A stretch of DNA of 64,000 nt from Streptomyces griseus (GCF_900460065.1 NZ_UAVD01000031.1:1-64000); one strand, 5' to 3'. Shown: positions 9,453-17,488, counted from the stretch's first letter. The notes: a model not told the origin generated them from the sequence alone. A program made the numbers and translations.

Positions 9453-11086
9453 GCGGCCCCCTGGTCGTCCTCGTCGGCCCGATGGGCGTCGGCAAGTCCA
9501 CCGTCGGCGAACTGCTCGCCGCCCGGCTCGGCACCACCTACCGGGACACCGACGCCGATGTCGTCGCCGCGGCCGGCAAGCCGATCGCGGAGATCTTCTA
9601 CGACGAGGGCGAGGAGCACTTCCGCGCCCTGGAGCGCCGGGCGGTCGAGGCGGCCGTCGCCGGACACACGGGCGTCCTCGCCCTGGGCGGCGGTGCCGTC
9701 CTGGACGCGGCGACCAGGGAGCTGCTGGCCGGCCGTCCGGTCGCCTACCTCTCCATGGACGTGGACGAGGCCGTCCGCCGTGTCGGTCTCGGCGCCGCCC
9801 GCCCCCTGCTCGCGGTCAACCCGCGCCGGCAGTGGCGCGAGCTGATGGACGCCCGCCGCCCCCTCTACGAAGAGGTCGCCCGGACCGTCGTCGCCACCGA
9901 CGAGACAACCCCCGACGAGGTCGCCCAGGCGATCATCGACGCACTGGAACTGCCGGAGGGCGAAGCCGCCCCCGGCGTGGAGAACACCGGTATGACGCAG
10001 CAGGGCCCCACCCGCATCCAGGTCGCAGGCTCCGCGGGCTCCGACCCGTACGAGGTCCTCGTCGGCCACCAGCTGCTGGGCGAACTGCCCCAGCTGATCG
10101 GCGACCGCGCCCGGCGCGTCGCCGTGCTGCACCCGGAGGCGCTCGCCGAGACCGGTGAGGCGGTCCGTCAGGACCTCGCCGACCAGGGGTACGAGGCCAT
10201 CGCCATCCAGCTGCCGAACGCCGAGGAGGCCAAGACCGTCGAGGTCGCCGCCTACTGCTGGAAGGCGCTCGGCCAGACCGGATTCACCCGCACCGACGTC
10301 GTCGTCGGCATCGGCGGCGGCGCCACCACGGACGTCGCCGGGTTCGTCGCCGCCAGCTGGCTGCGCGGGGTGCGCTGGATCGCGATCCCGACCACCGTGC
10401 TCGGCATGGTCGACGCGGCCGTCGGCGGCAAGACCGGCATCAACACCGCCGAGGGCAAGAACCTCGTCGGCGCCTTCCACCCGCCCGCCGGGGTCCTCTG
10501 CGACCTCGCCGCGCTGGACTCGCTGCCGGTCAACGACTACGTCTCCGGCATGGCCGAGATCATCAAGGCCGGCTTCATCGCCGACCCGGTCATCCTCGAC
10601 CTCGTCGAGGCCGACCCCGAGGGCGCGCGCACCCCGGCCGGGCCGCACACCGCCGAGCTGATCGAGCGCTCCATCCGGGTCAAGGCCGAGGTCGTCTCCA
10701 GCGACCTCAAGGAGTCCGGACTCCGCGAGATCCTCAACTACGGCCACACCCTGGCCCACGCCATCGAGAAGAACGAGCGCTACAAGTGGCGCCACGGGGC
10801 GGCCGTCTCCATCGGCATGGTCTTCGCCGCCGAGCTGGGCCGGCTCGCCGGGCGCCTCGACGACGCCACCGCCGACCGGCACCGCACGGTCCTGGAGTCG
10901 GTGGGCCTGCCGCTCACCTACCGCGGCGACCAGTGGCCCAAGCTGCTGGAGAACATGAAGGTCGACAAGAAGTCCCGCGGGGACCTGCTGCGCTTCATCG
11001 TCCTCGACGGCATCGGCAAGCCCACCGTCCTGGAGGGCCCCGACCCGGCCGTGCTGCTCGCCGCCTACGGGGAGGTCTCCGCGTGA
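9449..11086 (+). CDS. aroKB: Shikimate kinase / 3-dehydroquinate synthase, fused in one reading frame
   Basis: One uninterrupted frame of 545 residues encodes two enzymes that are usually separate. Residues 1-175 are a complete shikimate kinase: Walker A GPMGVGKST with Lys16, then DTDAD, and GGGAVLD for substrate binding. Residues 182-545 are a complete AroB-type dehydroquinate synthase: GGGATTDVAGFVAASWLRGV, VGGKTGINTAEGKN, GHTLAHAIE with the metal-binding His, and the closing LLRFIVLDG. The linker (EGEAAPGVENTG) has no stop. An internal ATG at 9992 with an upstream GGAG could still give stand-alone AroB. AroB makes dehydroquinate from DAHP; AroK phosphorylates shikimate. A bifunctional product and two products are both possible. 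Confidence 0.9.
   Translation: MSGPLVVLVGPMGVGKSTVGELLAARLGTTYRDTDADVVAAAGKPIAEIFYDEGEEHFRALERRAVEAAVAGHTGVLALGGGAVLDAATRELLAGRPVAYLSMDVDEAVRRVGLGAARPLLAVNPRRQWRELMDARRPLYEEVARTVVATDETTPDEVAQAIIDALELPEGEAAPGVENTGMTQQGPTRIQVAGSAGSDPYEVLVGHQLLGELPQLIGDRARRVAVLHPEALAETGEAVRQDLADQGYEAIAIQLPNAEEAKTVEVAAYCWKALGQTGFTRTDVVVGIGGGATTDVAGFVAASWLRGVRWIAIPTTVLGMVDAAVGGKTGINTAEGKNLVGAFHPPAGVLCDLAALDSLPVNDYVSGMAEIIKAGFIADPVILDLVEADPEGARTPAGPHTAELIERSIRVKAEVVSSDLKESGLREILNYGHTLAHAIEKNERYKWRHGAAVSIGMVFAAELGRLAGRLDDATADRHRTVLESVGLPLTYRGDQWPKLLENMKVDKKSRGDLLRFIVLDGIGKPTVLEGPDPAVLLAAYGEVSA
9979..9994 (+). promoter_or_regulatory. Internal ribosome-binding site and ATG for stand-alone AroB
   Basis: GGAG at 9979-9982 lies nine bases before an in-frame ATG at 9992. 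This is where a separate aroB would be expected to start: the following residues, MTQQGPTRIQVAGS, look like a normal AroB N-terminus. Its presence suggests the fused frame may be translated both as a fusion and as free AroB. Confidence 0.5.
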
Positions 11087-11523
11087 CCCGCCGGGTCCTC
11101 GTCCTCAACGGCCCCAACCTCGGCCGGCTCGGCTCGCGCGAACCCGACGTCTACGGGGCCACCTCCTACGCCGGGCTCGTCGAGACCTGCACCGCGCTCG
11201 GCAAGGAGCTCGGCTTCGACGTCGAGGTCCGGGAGACCAACGACGAGGGCGAGCTGATCCGCTGGCTCCACGAGGCGGCGGACGGATCGATTCCGGTCGT
11301 CCTCAACCCGGGCGCCTTCACGCACTACTCGTACGGGATGCGGGACGCGGCCGCCCAGCGCACCGCCCCGCTGATCGAGGTGCACATCTCCAACCCGTAC
11401 ACCCGCGAGGAGTTCCGGCACACGTCCGTGGTCGCCGCGGTGGCCACGGGCACGGTGGCCGGGTTCGGCATCGGCTCCTACCGGCTCGCCCTGCGCGCCC
11501 TGGCCGACGAACTGACGGACTGA
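11083..11523 (+). CDS. aroQ: Type II 3-dehydroquinate dehydratase
   Basis: A 146-residue protein, the normal size for type II dehydroquinase, which dehydrates 3-dehydroquinate to 3-dehydroshikimate as a dodecamer. The signature LVLNGPNLGRLGSREPDVYG is at the N-terminus. LNPGAFTHYSYGMRDA (catalytic region) and EVHISNPYTREEFRHTS follow. The GTG start at 11083 overlaps the preceding TGA as GTGA. This is the last gene of the aro operon and is followed by a perfect hairpin. I missed the usual catalytic Tyr spacing in only a cursory check; overall similarity is unmistakable. Confidence 0.96.
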   Translation: MTRRVLVLNGPNLGRLGSREPDVYGATSYAGLVETCTALGKELGFDVEVRETNDEGELIRWLHEAADGSIPVVLNPGAFTHYSYGMRDAAAQRTAPLIEVHISNPYTREEFRHTSVVAAVATGTVAGFGIGSYRLALRALADELTD

Positions 11524-11534
11524 CACCACGCGGA

Positions 11535-11566
11535 TGCCCGTCGGCCCGCCGCGCGGCCGACGGGCA
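11535..11566 (+). terminator. Intrinsic terminator-like hairpin after aroQ
   Basis: A perfect 12-bp stem (11535-11546 with 11555-11566) and 8-base loop lie 11 bp after the aroQ stop. There is no strong T-run, as is common in streptomycetes. Confidence 0.75.
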
Positions 11567-11665
11567 CTTCGCACCCTCCCGGGCCGTTCACCCCGAGACG
11601 GCCCGGGAAGGTACGGTGGCCGTCCCATCAGCGTCAGTCGCAGTTACGAGACGGAGTGGCACCGG

Positions 11666-12583
11666 ATGCAGCACGCAGTGGGGGCCCCGCTGCCGCCGCC
11701 CCACGGCCCCGGTATCGGGCACGTCGGCCGGCCGTACCAGGCCCAGCACGCCGGCCACCCCGGCCCGCCCCCCATATCCCCGCCGCCCGGCCAGGCCCCG
11801 CCTCCGCCGCCCGGCCAGGCGCCCCCCGCTCCCGGCCAGGCTCCGCCGGCTCCGGGCCGGCCCCAGCAGCCCCCCGCCCCGGGCCAGGCCCCGCAGCCGG
11901 GCTGGAGCGGCACCGGACCCACGCCGCCGCCCGCCGGGCAGACCGCCGGGCACACCGGGCACGTCCAACTGCCCCCGGGCGGCCCCGTGCCGCTGCCCGC
12001 GCCGCCCGCCGGGGCGGGCACCGGCGGCGCCACGCTCGCCGTCCTGCTCATCGGCCCGGCCGGAGCGGGCAAGACCACCGTCGCCAAGCTCTGGGCCGCG
12101 CGCCGCCGCGTGCCCACCGCCCATGTCTCGCTGGACGACGTCCGCGAGTGGGTCCGCTCCGGCTTCGCCGACCCGCAGGCCGGCTGGAACGACCACTCCG
12201 AGGCCCAGTACCGGCTGGCCCGCCGCACCTGCGGCTTCGCCGCCCGCAACTTCCTCGCCAACGGCATCTCCTGCATCCTCGACGACGCCGTCTTCCCCGA
12301 CCGCCCGGTCGTCGGCCTCGGCGGCTGGAAGCGCCACGTGGGCCCCGGCCTGCTGCCCGTGGTCCTGCTGCCCGGCCTGGAGATCGTCCTGGAGCGCAAC
12401 GCGGAGCGCAGCGGCAACCGCAGGCTCTCCGACGAGGAGGTCGCCCGCATCCACGGCCGGATGGCCGGCTGGTACGGCTCCGGCCTCCCGATCATCGACA
12501 ACTCCACGTACGACGTCGAGACCACCGCCCGCGTCCTGGACGACGTGCTGGCCCGCTCCATCGCGAGCCCGCCCGCCTGGTAG
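11666..12583 (+). CDS. Proline-rich P-loop kinase/AAA-type ATP-binding protein
   Basis: A 305-residue protein from ATG 11666. Residues 1-125 are dominated by Pro, Gly, Gln and Ala with repeated PPGQAPP units, a disordered region. The C-terminal half is a compact P-loop domain. Walker A is GPAGAGKTT (Lys136), SLDDVREWVRSGF resembles the small-molecule kinase/zeta-toxin-like fold, and ILDDAVFPDR and RNAERSGNRRLSDEEV follow. The fold suggests phosphoryl transfer to a small molecule, but the substrate is unknown. In my recollection a similar proline-rich protein sits between aroQ and efp in other streptomycetes. GC-rich repeats make start choice uncertain; ACGGAG lies about 10 bases upstream of the chosen ATG. 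Confidence 0.8.
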   Translation: MQHAVGAPLPPPHGPGIGHVGRPYQAQHAGHPGPPPISPPPGQAPPPPPGQAPPAPGQAPPAPGRPQQPPAPGQAPQPGWSGTGPTPPPAGQTAGHTGHVQLPPGGPVPLPAPPAGAGTGGATLAVLLIGPAGAGKTTVAKLWAARRRVPTAHVSLDDVREWVRSGFADPQAGWNDHSEAQYRLARRTCGFAARNFLANGISCILDDAVFPDRPVVGLGGWKRHVGPGLLPVVLLPGLEIVLERNAERSGNRRLSDEEVARIHGRMAGWYGSGLPIIDNSTYDVETTARVLDDVLARSIASPPAW

Positions 12584-12712
12584 CCGCCGACGGGCCCGCC
12601 CGGCCCGGCGGAGGCCCCTCGACGGCGGCCGGGCGCGCGGGGCCGGGGTCCCGGAACCCCGGTCGGGTGCGCTGGCCGGGCGGGCCGCCGCCCCCGCTCG
12701 TACGCTCGAACC

Positions 12713-13819
12713 ATGTCAGAGGTGCACGCCGTCCGACGCGGGCTGCTCCGCGACCGGTGCGCCGCCGCGGGCTCCGCGGCCGCCCTGGTCTCCCGCCCCG
12801 CCAACGTCCGCTATCTCGCGGGCGGAGCGCCGCCCGGCGCCGCGCTGCTGCTCGGCCCCGGCGAGGACGTTCTGCTCTGCCCCCGCGCCCCGACCGGCGA
12901 AGGCGCCCACGGGCGGCCCGACGAGGCGCTCCGGATCGATCTCCTGCCGCTCCCGGACGGGGATCCGGTGGTCGCCGCCGCGGGCCTCGCCGCCTCGGCG
13001 GGCGCCGATGCGCTCGCCGTCGAGGAGCACGATCTGACCGTGGCCCGGCACCGCGCGATGGGGAAGGCCGCCCCACGCCTCCGGCTGGCCGACCTGGGCT
13101 TCACCGTGGAGCAGCAGCGGATCGTCAAGGACGAGGAGGAGATCGGCTGCCTCCGGATCGCCGCCGAGATCACCGACCAGGCACTCGGCGAGCTCCTCGA
13201 ATCGATCCTGGTCGGCCGCACCGAGCGGCACCTCGCCCTCGAACTGGAACGCCGCCTCGTCGACCACGGGGCGGACGGCCCCGCCTTCGCCACCTCCGTG
13301 GCCACCGGTCCCCACTCCGGCCAGGGCCGCCACCGGCCCTCGGACCGCAGGGTGGAGGAGGGCGATTTCCTCTCCGTCCGGCTCGGCGCGAGCTACCACG
13401 GCTACCGCTGCGAGATCGGCCGGACCTTCGTCATCGGCACCGCCCCCGCCGACTGGCAGATCGAGCTCTACGACCTCGTTTTCGCCGCTCAGCGGGCCGG
13501 CCGGGAGGCGCTGGCGCCGGGAGCCGCCTACCGGGAGGTGGACCGCGCCGCCCGGCATCCGCTGGAGTCGGCGGGGCACGGAGAGGGGCTCCAACCGTGG
13601 ACCGGGCACGGTGTGGGGCTCGAAATCGAGGAGGACCCGCAACTGGCACCGACAGCCATGGGTAAACTGGACGCTTGTGTGCCGGTCACCGTCGAACCGG
13701 GGGTCCACCTCCCGGGCCGGGGCGGTGTCCGGATCGATGACACGCTCGTCGTGCGCCCCGAGGCGGACGGCGGACCCGAGCTACTCACCATGACGACCAA
13801 GGAACTGCTCGCGCTCTAG
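12713..13819 (+). CDS. M24-family (aminopeptidase P / Xaa-Pro peptidase-like) protein with substituted metal ligands
   Basis: A 368-residue protein with a creatinase-like N-terminal domain (SRPANVRYLAGG) and a pita-bread C-terminal domain. The latter has KDEEEIGCLRIAAEIT, TGHGVGLEIEEDP and VTVEPGVHLPGRGGVRIDD. In catalytic members two metals are bound by Asp, Asp, His, Glu and Glu. Here the aligned positions read Arg223 (in VRLGA), Glu234 (in CEIGRTF), His299, Glu328 and Asp342, so at least one ligand is lost and two are changed. It may be inactive, a binding protein, or use a different metal set. It lies just upstream of efp, where M24 peptidases are commonly found. The start ATG 12713 gives normal family length. 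Confidence 0.85.
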   Translation: MSEVHAVRRGLLRDRCAAAGSAAALVSRPANVRYLAGGAPPGAALLLGPGEDVLLCPRAPTGEGAHGRPDEALRIDLLPLPDGDPVVAAAGLAASAGADALAVEEHDLTVARHRAMGKAAPRLRLADLGFTVEQQRIVKDEEEIGCLRIAAEITDQALGELLESILVGRTERHLALELERRLVDHGADGPAFATSVATGPHSGQGRHRPSDRRVEEGDFLSVRLGASYHGYRCEIGRTFVIGTAPADWQIELYDLVFAAQRAGREALAPGAAYREVDRAARHPLESAGHGEGLQPWTGHGVGLEIEEDPQLAPTAMGKLDACVPVTVEPGVHLPGRGGVRIDDTLVVRPEADGGPELLTMTTKELLAL

Positions 13820-13869
13820 CGCGCATCCCCGGTCGTTCCACCAGCTTCAGTCCAGGAGATTCCGCAACC

Positions 13870-14436
13870 GTGGCTTCCACGAACGACCTCAAGAACGGCC
13901 TGGTGCTCAAGCTCGACGGAGGCCAGCTCTGGTCCGTCGTCGAGTTCCAGCACGTCAAGCCCGGCAAGGGCCCCGCCTTCGTGCGCACCAAGCTCAAGAA
14001 CGTGCTCTCCGGCAAGGTCGTCGACAAGACGTTCAACGCCGGCGTGAAGGTCGACACGGCCACCATCGACCGCCGTGACATGCAGTTCTCGTACATGGAC
14101 GGCGAGTACTTCGTCTTCATGGACATGGACACCTACGACCAGCTCATGGTCGACCGCAAGGCCGTCGGCGACGCCGCCAACTTCCTGATCGAGGGCTTCA
14201 CCGCCTCCGTCGCCCAGCACGAGGGCGAGGTGCTCTACGTCGAGCTGCCCGCCGCGGTCGAGCTGACGATCCAGCACACGGACCCGGGCGTCCAGGGCGA
14301 CCGCTCCACCGGCGGCACCAAGCCCGCCACGCTGGAGACCGGTTACGAGATCGGCGTGCCCCTCTTCATCACCACCGGCGAGAAGATCAAGGTCGACACC
14401 CGCTCGGGCGACTACCTCGGCCGGGTGAACAGCTAA
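13870..14436 (+). CDS. efp: Elongation factor P
   Basis: A 188-residue, three-domain OB/KOW protein that binds stalled ribosomes and promotes peptide bonds at polyproline stretches. Length is standard. The functional loop reads VKPGKGPAF, with Lys33 at the tip. The palindromic PGKGP form is known from actinobacterial EF-P, which is thought to work with an unmodified lysine, and no modification enzyme is visible in this window. The start is GTG 13870, with AGGAG at 13854-13858. nusB follows after 2 bp. Polyproline-rich proteins encoded nearby (11666 ORF, MltG tail) are plausible clients. Confidence 0.98.
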
Positions 14437-14438
14437 CC

Positions 14439-14870
14439 GTGGCTGCCCGGAACAAGGCCCGCAAGCGCGCCTTCCAGATCCTCTTCGAGGCCGACCAGCG
14501 CGGCGAGTCCGTGCAGAGCGTGCTCGCGGACTGGGTTCGGCTCTCGCGGACCGACGACCGTCAGCCGCCGGTCGGGGAGTTCACGATGGAGCTCGTCGAG
14601 GGGTACGCGCAGTACGCGGACCGGATCGACGACCTCATCGTCACCTACGCCGTGGACTGGGAGATCGACCGTATGCCGGTCGTCGACCGGAGCATCCTGC
14701 GGCTCGGTGCGTACGAGTTGATCTGGATGGACGGGACCCCGGACGCCGTGGTGATCGACGAGGCCGTCCAGCTCGCCAAGGAGTTCTCGACCGATGACTC
14801 CCCGTCCTTCGTGAACGGCCTGCTGGCCCGTTTCAAGGACCTGAAGCCGAACCTCCGCCGGGAGCAGTAG
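14439..14870 (+). CDS. nusB: Transcription antitermination factor NusB
   Basis: A 143-residue, all-helical protein that binds boxA RNA together with NusE for rRNA antitermination. The N-terminal RNKARKRAFQILFEAD and C-terminal DDSPSFVNGLLARF motifs are characteristic. The start GTG 14439 follows the efp stop by two bases with no separate ribosome-binding site beyond the efp end, indicating coupling. The gene ends before a strong bidirectional hairpin separating it from convergent bldD. Confidence 0.97.
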   Translation: MAARNKARKRAFQILFEADQRGESVQSVLADWVRLSRTDDRQPPVGEFTMELVEGYAQYADRIDDLIVTYAVDWEIDRMPVVDRSILRLGAYELIWMDGTPDAVVIDEAVQLAKEFSTDDSPSFVNGLLARFKDLKPNLRREQ

Positions 14871-14900
14871 CCCCGTCCGCGGCGGTTCGGTCGCACACCT

Positions 14901-14940
14901 GACGAAGGGCCCGTGGTCGGCCGACCACGGGCCCTTCGTC
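14901..14940. terminator. 40-bp perfect palindrome, bidirectional terminator
   Basis: Twenty-base arms (14901-14920 and 14921-14940) are exact reverse complements with no loop bases. It sits 31 bp after nusB in the convergent nusB/bldD space and most likely terminates nusB transcripts. Confidence 0.8.
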
Positions 14941-15025
14941 GTGTCCGGACGCCGCCCGTGCCGGGGCGGCCGTCCCCGGACAGGGGCGTGACACGGAGAA
15001 ACCGGGTGGGCGGGGGCCACGGAAA

Positions 15026-15067
15026 CGCCGGGCGGGCGGGGACCCGAAGGTCCCCGCCCGCCCGGCG
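15026..15067 (-). terminator. Terminator hairpin after bldD
   Basis: A perfect 19-bp G/C stem (15026-15044 with 15049-15067) and a CGAA loop start 31 bp downstream of the bldD stop on the minus strand. A short T-rich run follows in that direction. Confidence 0.8.
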
Positions 15068-15097
15068 GCACGTTTCTGCTGTGGGGTCCCGCCCCGC

Positions 15098-15598
15098 TCA
15101 GCCCTCGTCGTGGGAGACGGCGCGACGCGCGTCAGCGTCCAGCACGCCCCAGCTGATGAGCTGCTCCGTGAGCACGGAAGGCGACTGGTCGTAGATGACG
15201 GCGAGCGTGCGCAGGTCGTCCTGGCGGATCGAGAGCACCTTGCCGTTGTAGTCACCGCGCTGGCTCTGGATGGTCGCCGCGTAGCGCTGCAGCGGACCGG
15301 CCTTCTCCGGCGGGACGTGGGCGAGGCGCTCCAGGTCCAGGACGAGCTTCGGCGGCGGCTCGGCGGCCCCGCCCGGCGTCGTACCCGGCAGCAGCTCCTG
15401 CACCGGGACCCCGTAGAAATCCGCCAGCTCGGCGAGGCGCTGCACGGTCACGGCACGGTCGCCGCGCTCGTACGAACCGACCACGACGGCCTTCCAGCGA
15501 CCCTGGGACTTCTCCTCCACGCCGTGGAGGGAAAGGCCCTGCTGGGTGCGGATGGCACGGAGTTTGGCCCCGAGCTGTTTTGCGTATTCGCTGGACAT
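15098..15598 (-). CDS. bldD: Developmental master regulator BldD
   Basis: A 166-residue protein with an N-terminal XRE-type helix-turn-helix (about residues 5-70, including GLSLHGVEEKSQGRWKAVVV) and a C-terminal c-di-GMP-binding domain. The known c-di-GMP signature RGD-X8-RQDD is intact, with Arg114, Gly115, Asp116, Arg125, Gln126, Asp127 and Asp128 all present. In Streptomyces, BldD bound to tetrameric c-di-GMP dimerises on DNA and represses sporulation and many bld, whi and antibiotic genes. The gene is monocistronic, convergent with nusB and divergent from pyrR. Its upstream region carries a promoter overlapped by a BldD-like inverted repeat, consistent with the reported autoregulation. 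Confidence 0.98.
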   Translation of the reverse strand: MSSEYAKQLGAKLRAIRTQQGLSLHGVEEKSQGRWKAVVVGSYERGDRAVTVQRLAELADFYGVPVQELLPGTTPGGAAEPPPKLVLDLERLAHVPPEKAGPLQRYAATIQSQRGDYNGKVLSIRQDDLRTLAVIYDQSPSVLTEQLISWGVLDADARRAVSHDEG

Positions 15599-15645
15599 AT
15601 GGCTCCCCGGACGCTGGAACAGTGTGCGGCTCCGCCGCGTGGCTG

Positions 15646-15665
15646 GTAACTCACTGTGAGGTTAC
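15646..15665. promoter_or_regulatory. Inverted repeat resembling a BldD operator (autoregulation)
   Basis: The 20-bp element has GTAAC at one end, GTTAC at the other and a CTCAC-T-GTGAG core. Read toward bldD it includes AGTGAGTTACC, close to the published BldD half-site pattern AGTGA...TCACC. It overlaps the -10 box of the proposed bldD promoter, the expected place for self-repression. Confidence 0.6.
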
Positions 15666-15688
15666 GCAGCGTTACTTGGATGCGTCAA
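15659..15688 (-). promoter_or_regulatory. Candidate bldD promoter
   Basis: On the minus strand TTGACG (15688-15683) and TAACCT (15664-15659) are separated by 18 bases. Transcription would begin near 15652, about 54 bases before the bldD ATG. Confidence 0.55.
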
Positions 15689-15782
15689 GCCGAATGGTCC
15701 GGACCGGCACCTCCCGGGGGCGGGGCCAGGGCCGAGCGCAAGCCCTGGTAGCGTGGATGACGCAATTTCGACGTCCTTTAAC

Positions 15783-15812
15783 GATCCGTCCCGTGAGGCG
15801 GAGAAGGAGGTC
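15783..15812 (+). promoter_or_regulatory. PyrR-binding RNA element overlapping the pyrR ribosome-binding site
   Basis: The leader contains CCGTCCCGTGAGGCGGAGAA followed directly by GGAGG. This matches the known PyrR anti-antiterminator loop pattern (TCC-N-GNGAGGC...AAGG) in sequence order. The AAGGAGG at 15804-15810 is also the Shine-Dalgarno for the ATG at 15821, so bound PyrR would block translation. Translational control of this type has been described for mycobacterial pyrR. The element was recognised by motif, not by folding software. Confidence 0.65.
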
Positions 15813-15820
15813 CGTTTCTT

Positions 15821-16405
15821 ATGGACGCACAGCACGACGACACCGGCAAGGCGGCACGCCCCGTTCTCGAGGCCCCCGACATCGCCCGTGTTCTGACCCG
15901 TATCGCCCACGAGATCGTCGAACGCGCCAAGGGCGCCGACGACGTGGTGCTGCTCGGCATCCCGACCCGGGGCGTCTTCCTCGCCCGCCGGCTGGCCGAG
16001 AAACTCCAGGAGATCACCGGCCGGAAGACGCCGGTCGGCTCGCTCGACATCACCATGTACCGCGACGACCTGCGGATGCGCCCGGCGCGCGCCCTGGCCC
16101 GTACCGACATCCCCGGCGAGGGGATCGAGGGCAGCCTGGTCGTCCTGGTCGACGACGTCCTCTTCTCCGGCCGCACGATCCGCGCCGCCCTCGACGCGCT
16201 CGGCGACATCGGCCGCCCCCGCGCGGTGCAGCTCGCGGTCCTCGTCGACCGCGGCCACAGGGAACTCCCGATCCGCGCGGACTACGTCGGCAAGAATCTC
16301 CCCACGTCGCTGCGGGAGACGGTCAAGGTCCAGCTCGCCGAGGAGGACGGCCGCGACGCCGTGCTGCTGGGCGTCAAGCAGGCCACCCCCGCGGACACGC
16401 AGTAG
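15821..16405 (+). CDS. pyrR: Bifunctional pyr operon regulator / uracil phosphoribosyltransferase
   Basis: A 194-residue phosphoribosyltransferase-fold protein. The PRPP-binding motif VVLVDDVLFSGRT is exact, and LGIPTRGVFLARRLA, DITMYRDDL and GKNLPTSLRETV are typical of PyrR. PyrR senses UMP/UTP and binds pyr mRNA leaders, and in some species it also makes UMP from uracil. It is the first gene of the pyrimidine operon, consistent with control of everything downstream through the leader element over its ribosome-binding site. Confidence 0.97.
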   Translation: MDAQHDDTGKAARPVLEAPDIARVLTRIAHEIVERAKGADDVVLLGIPTRGVFLARRLAEKLQEITGRKTPVGSLDITMYRDDLRMRPARALARTDIPGEGIEGSLVVLVDDVLFSGRTIRAALDALGDIGRPRAVQLAVLVDRGHRELPIRADYVGKNLPTSLRETVKVQLAEEDGRDAVLLGVKQATPADTQ

Positions 16406-16499
16406 CCCGAGCCCTCCCGTACGCCCTTCCGGGGACGTACGGCGGCTCCCGCGCGCCCGCATGCCTGAAACCCCCTCCAGCAACCCGGAGAACCCCCAG

Positions 16500-17486
16500 A
16501 TGAAGCGTCACCTCATCTCGGCCGCCGACCTCACCCGCGACGACGCCGTCCTGATCCTCGACACCGCCGAGGAGATGGCCAGGGTCGCGGACCGGCCGAT
16601 CAAGAAGCTCCCCACCCTGCGCGGCCGCACCGTCGTCAACCTCTTCTTCGAGGACTCGACCCGCACCCGCATCTCCTTCGAGGCGGCTGCCAAGCGGCTG
16701 TCCGCCGACGTCATCAACTTCTCCGCCAAGGGCTCCTCCGTCTCCAAGGGCGAGTCCCTGAAGGACACCGCGCTGACCCTGGAGGCGATGGGCGCCGACG
16801 CCGTCGTCATCCGGCACGGCGCCTCCGGCGCCCCCTACCGGCTCGCCACCTCCGGCTGGATCGACGGCGCCGTGGTCAACGCCGGGGACGGCACCCACGA
16901 GCACCCCACCCAGGCCCTGCTGGACGCCTTCACGATGCGCCGCCGGCTCGTCGGCGCCGACACCGGACTCGGCCGCGACCTGGACGGCCGCCGCATCACG
17001 ATCGTCGGCGACATCCTGCACAGCCGGGTCGCCCGCTCCAACGTCCACCTGCTCACCACGCTCGGCGCGCACGTCACCCTGGTGGCCCCGCCCACCCTCG
17101 TCCCCGTGGGCGTCGAGAAGTGGCCCTGCGACGTCAGCTACAGCCTCGACGACGTGCTGGCGAAGTCCGACGCGGTGATGATGCTGCGTGTGCAGCGCGA
17201 ACGGATGAACGCCGCGTACTTCCCGACCGAGCGCGAGTACTCCCGCCGCTACGGCCTGGACGGCGAGCGGATGGCGAAGATGCCCGAACACGCCATCGTC
17301 ATGCACCCCGGCCCGATGGTCCGCGGCATGGAGATCACCGCCGAGGTCGCCGACTCCGACCGCTGCACGGTCGTCGAGCAGGTCGCCAACGGCGTCTCCA
17401 TCCGCATGGCCGTGCTCTACCTGCTGCTCGGCGGCTCCGACACCGCACTGTCCGCCGCTCCCGCCCGTACCGAGGAGAACAAGTAA
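16500..17486 (+). CDS. pyrB: Aspartate carbamoyltransferase, catalytic chain
   Basis: A 328-residue cytoplasmic enzyme condensing carbamoyl phosphate with aspartate. The carbamoyl-phosphate-binding FFEDSTRTRISFE motif and HPTQALLDAFT are present. I chose ATG 16500 (MKRHLISAADL) because GGAG lies ten bases upstream and the family begins here. An ATG at 16461 would add 13 unconserved residues. A short inverted repeat (16417-16423 with 16436-16442) sits between pyrR and this gene. Confidence 0.97.
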   Translation: MKRHLISAADLTRDDAVLILDTAEEMARVADRPIKKLPTLRGRTVVNLFFEDSTRTRISFEAAAKRLSADVINFSAKGSSVSKGESLKDTALTLEAMGADAVVIRHGASGAPYRLATSGWIDGAVVNAGDGTHEHPTQALLDAFTMRRRLVGADTGLGRDLDGRRITIVGDILHSRVARSNVHLLTTLGAHVTLVAPPTLVPVGVEKWPCDVSYSLDDVLAKSDAVMMLRVQRERMNAAYFPTEREYSRRYGLDGERMAKMPEHAIVMHPGPMVRGMEITAEVADSDRCTVVEQVANGVSIRMAVLYLLLGGSDTALSAAPARTEENK

Positions 17487-17488
17487 CC

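Noticed and set aside
17120..17488. Upstream extension of pyrC through the pyrB 3' end
   Set aside because: The extension is Arg-rich out-of-frame pyrB sequence. The ATG at 17489 is the family start.
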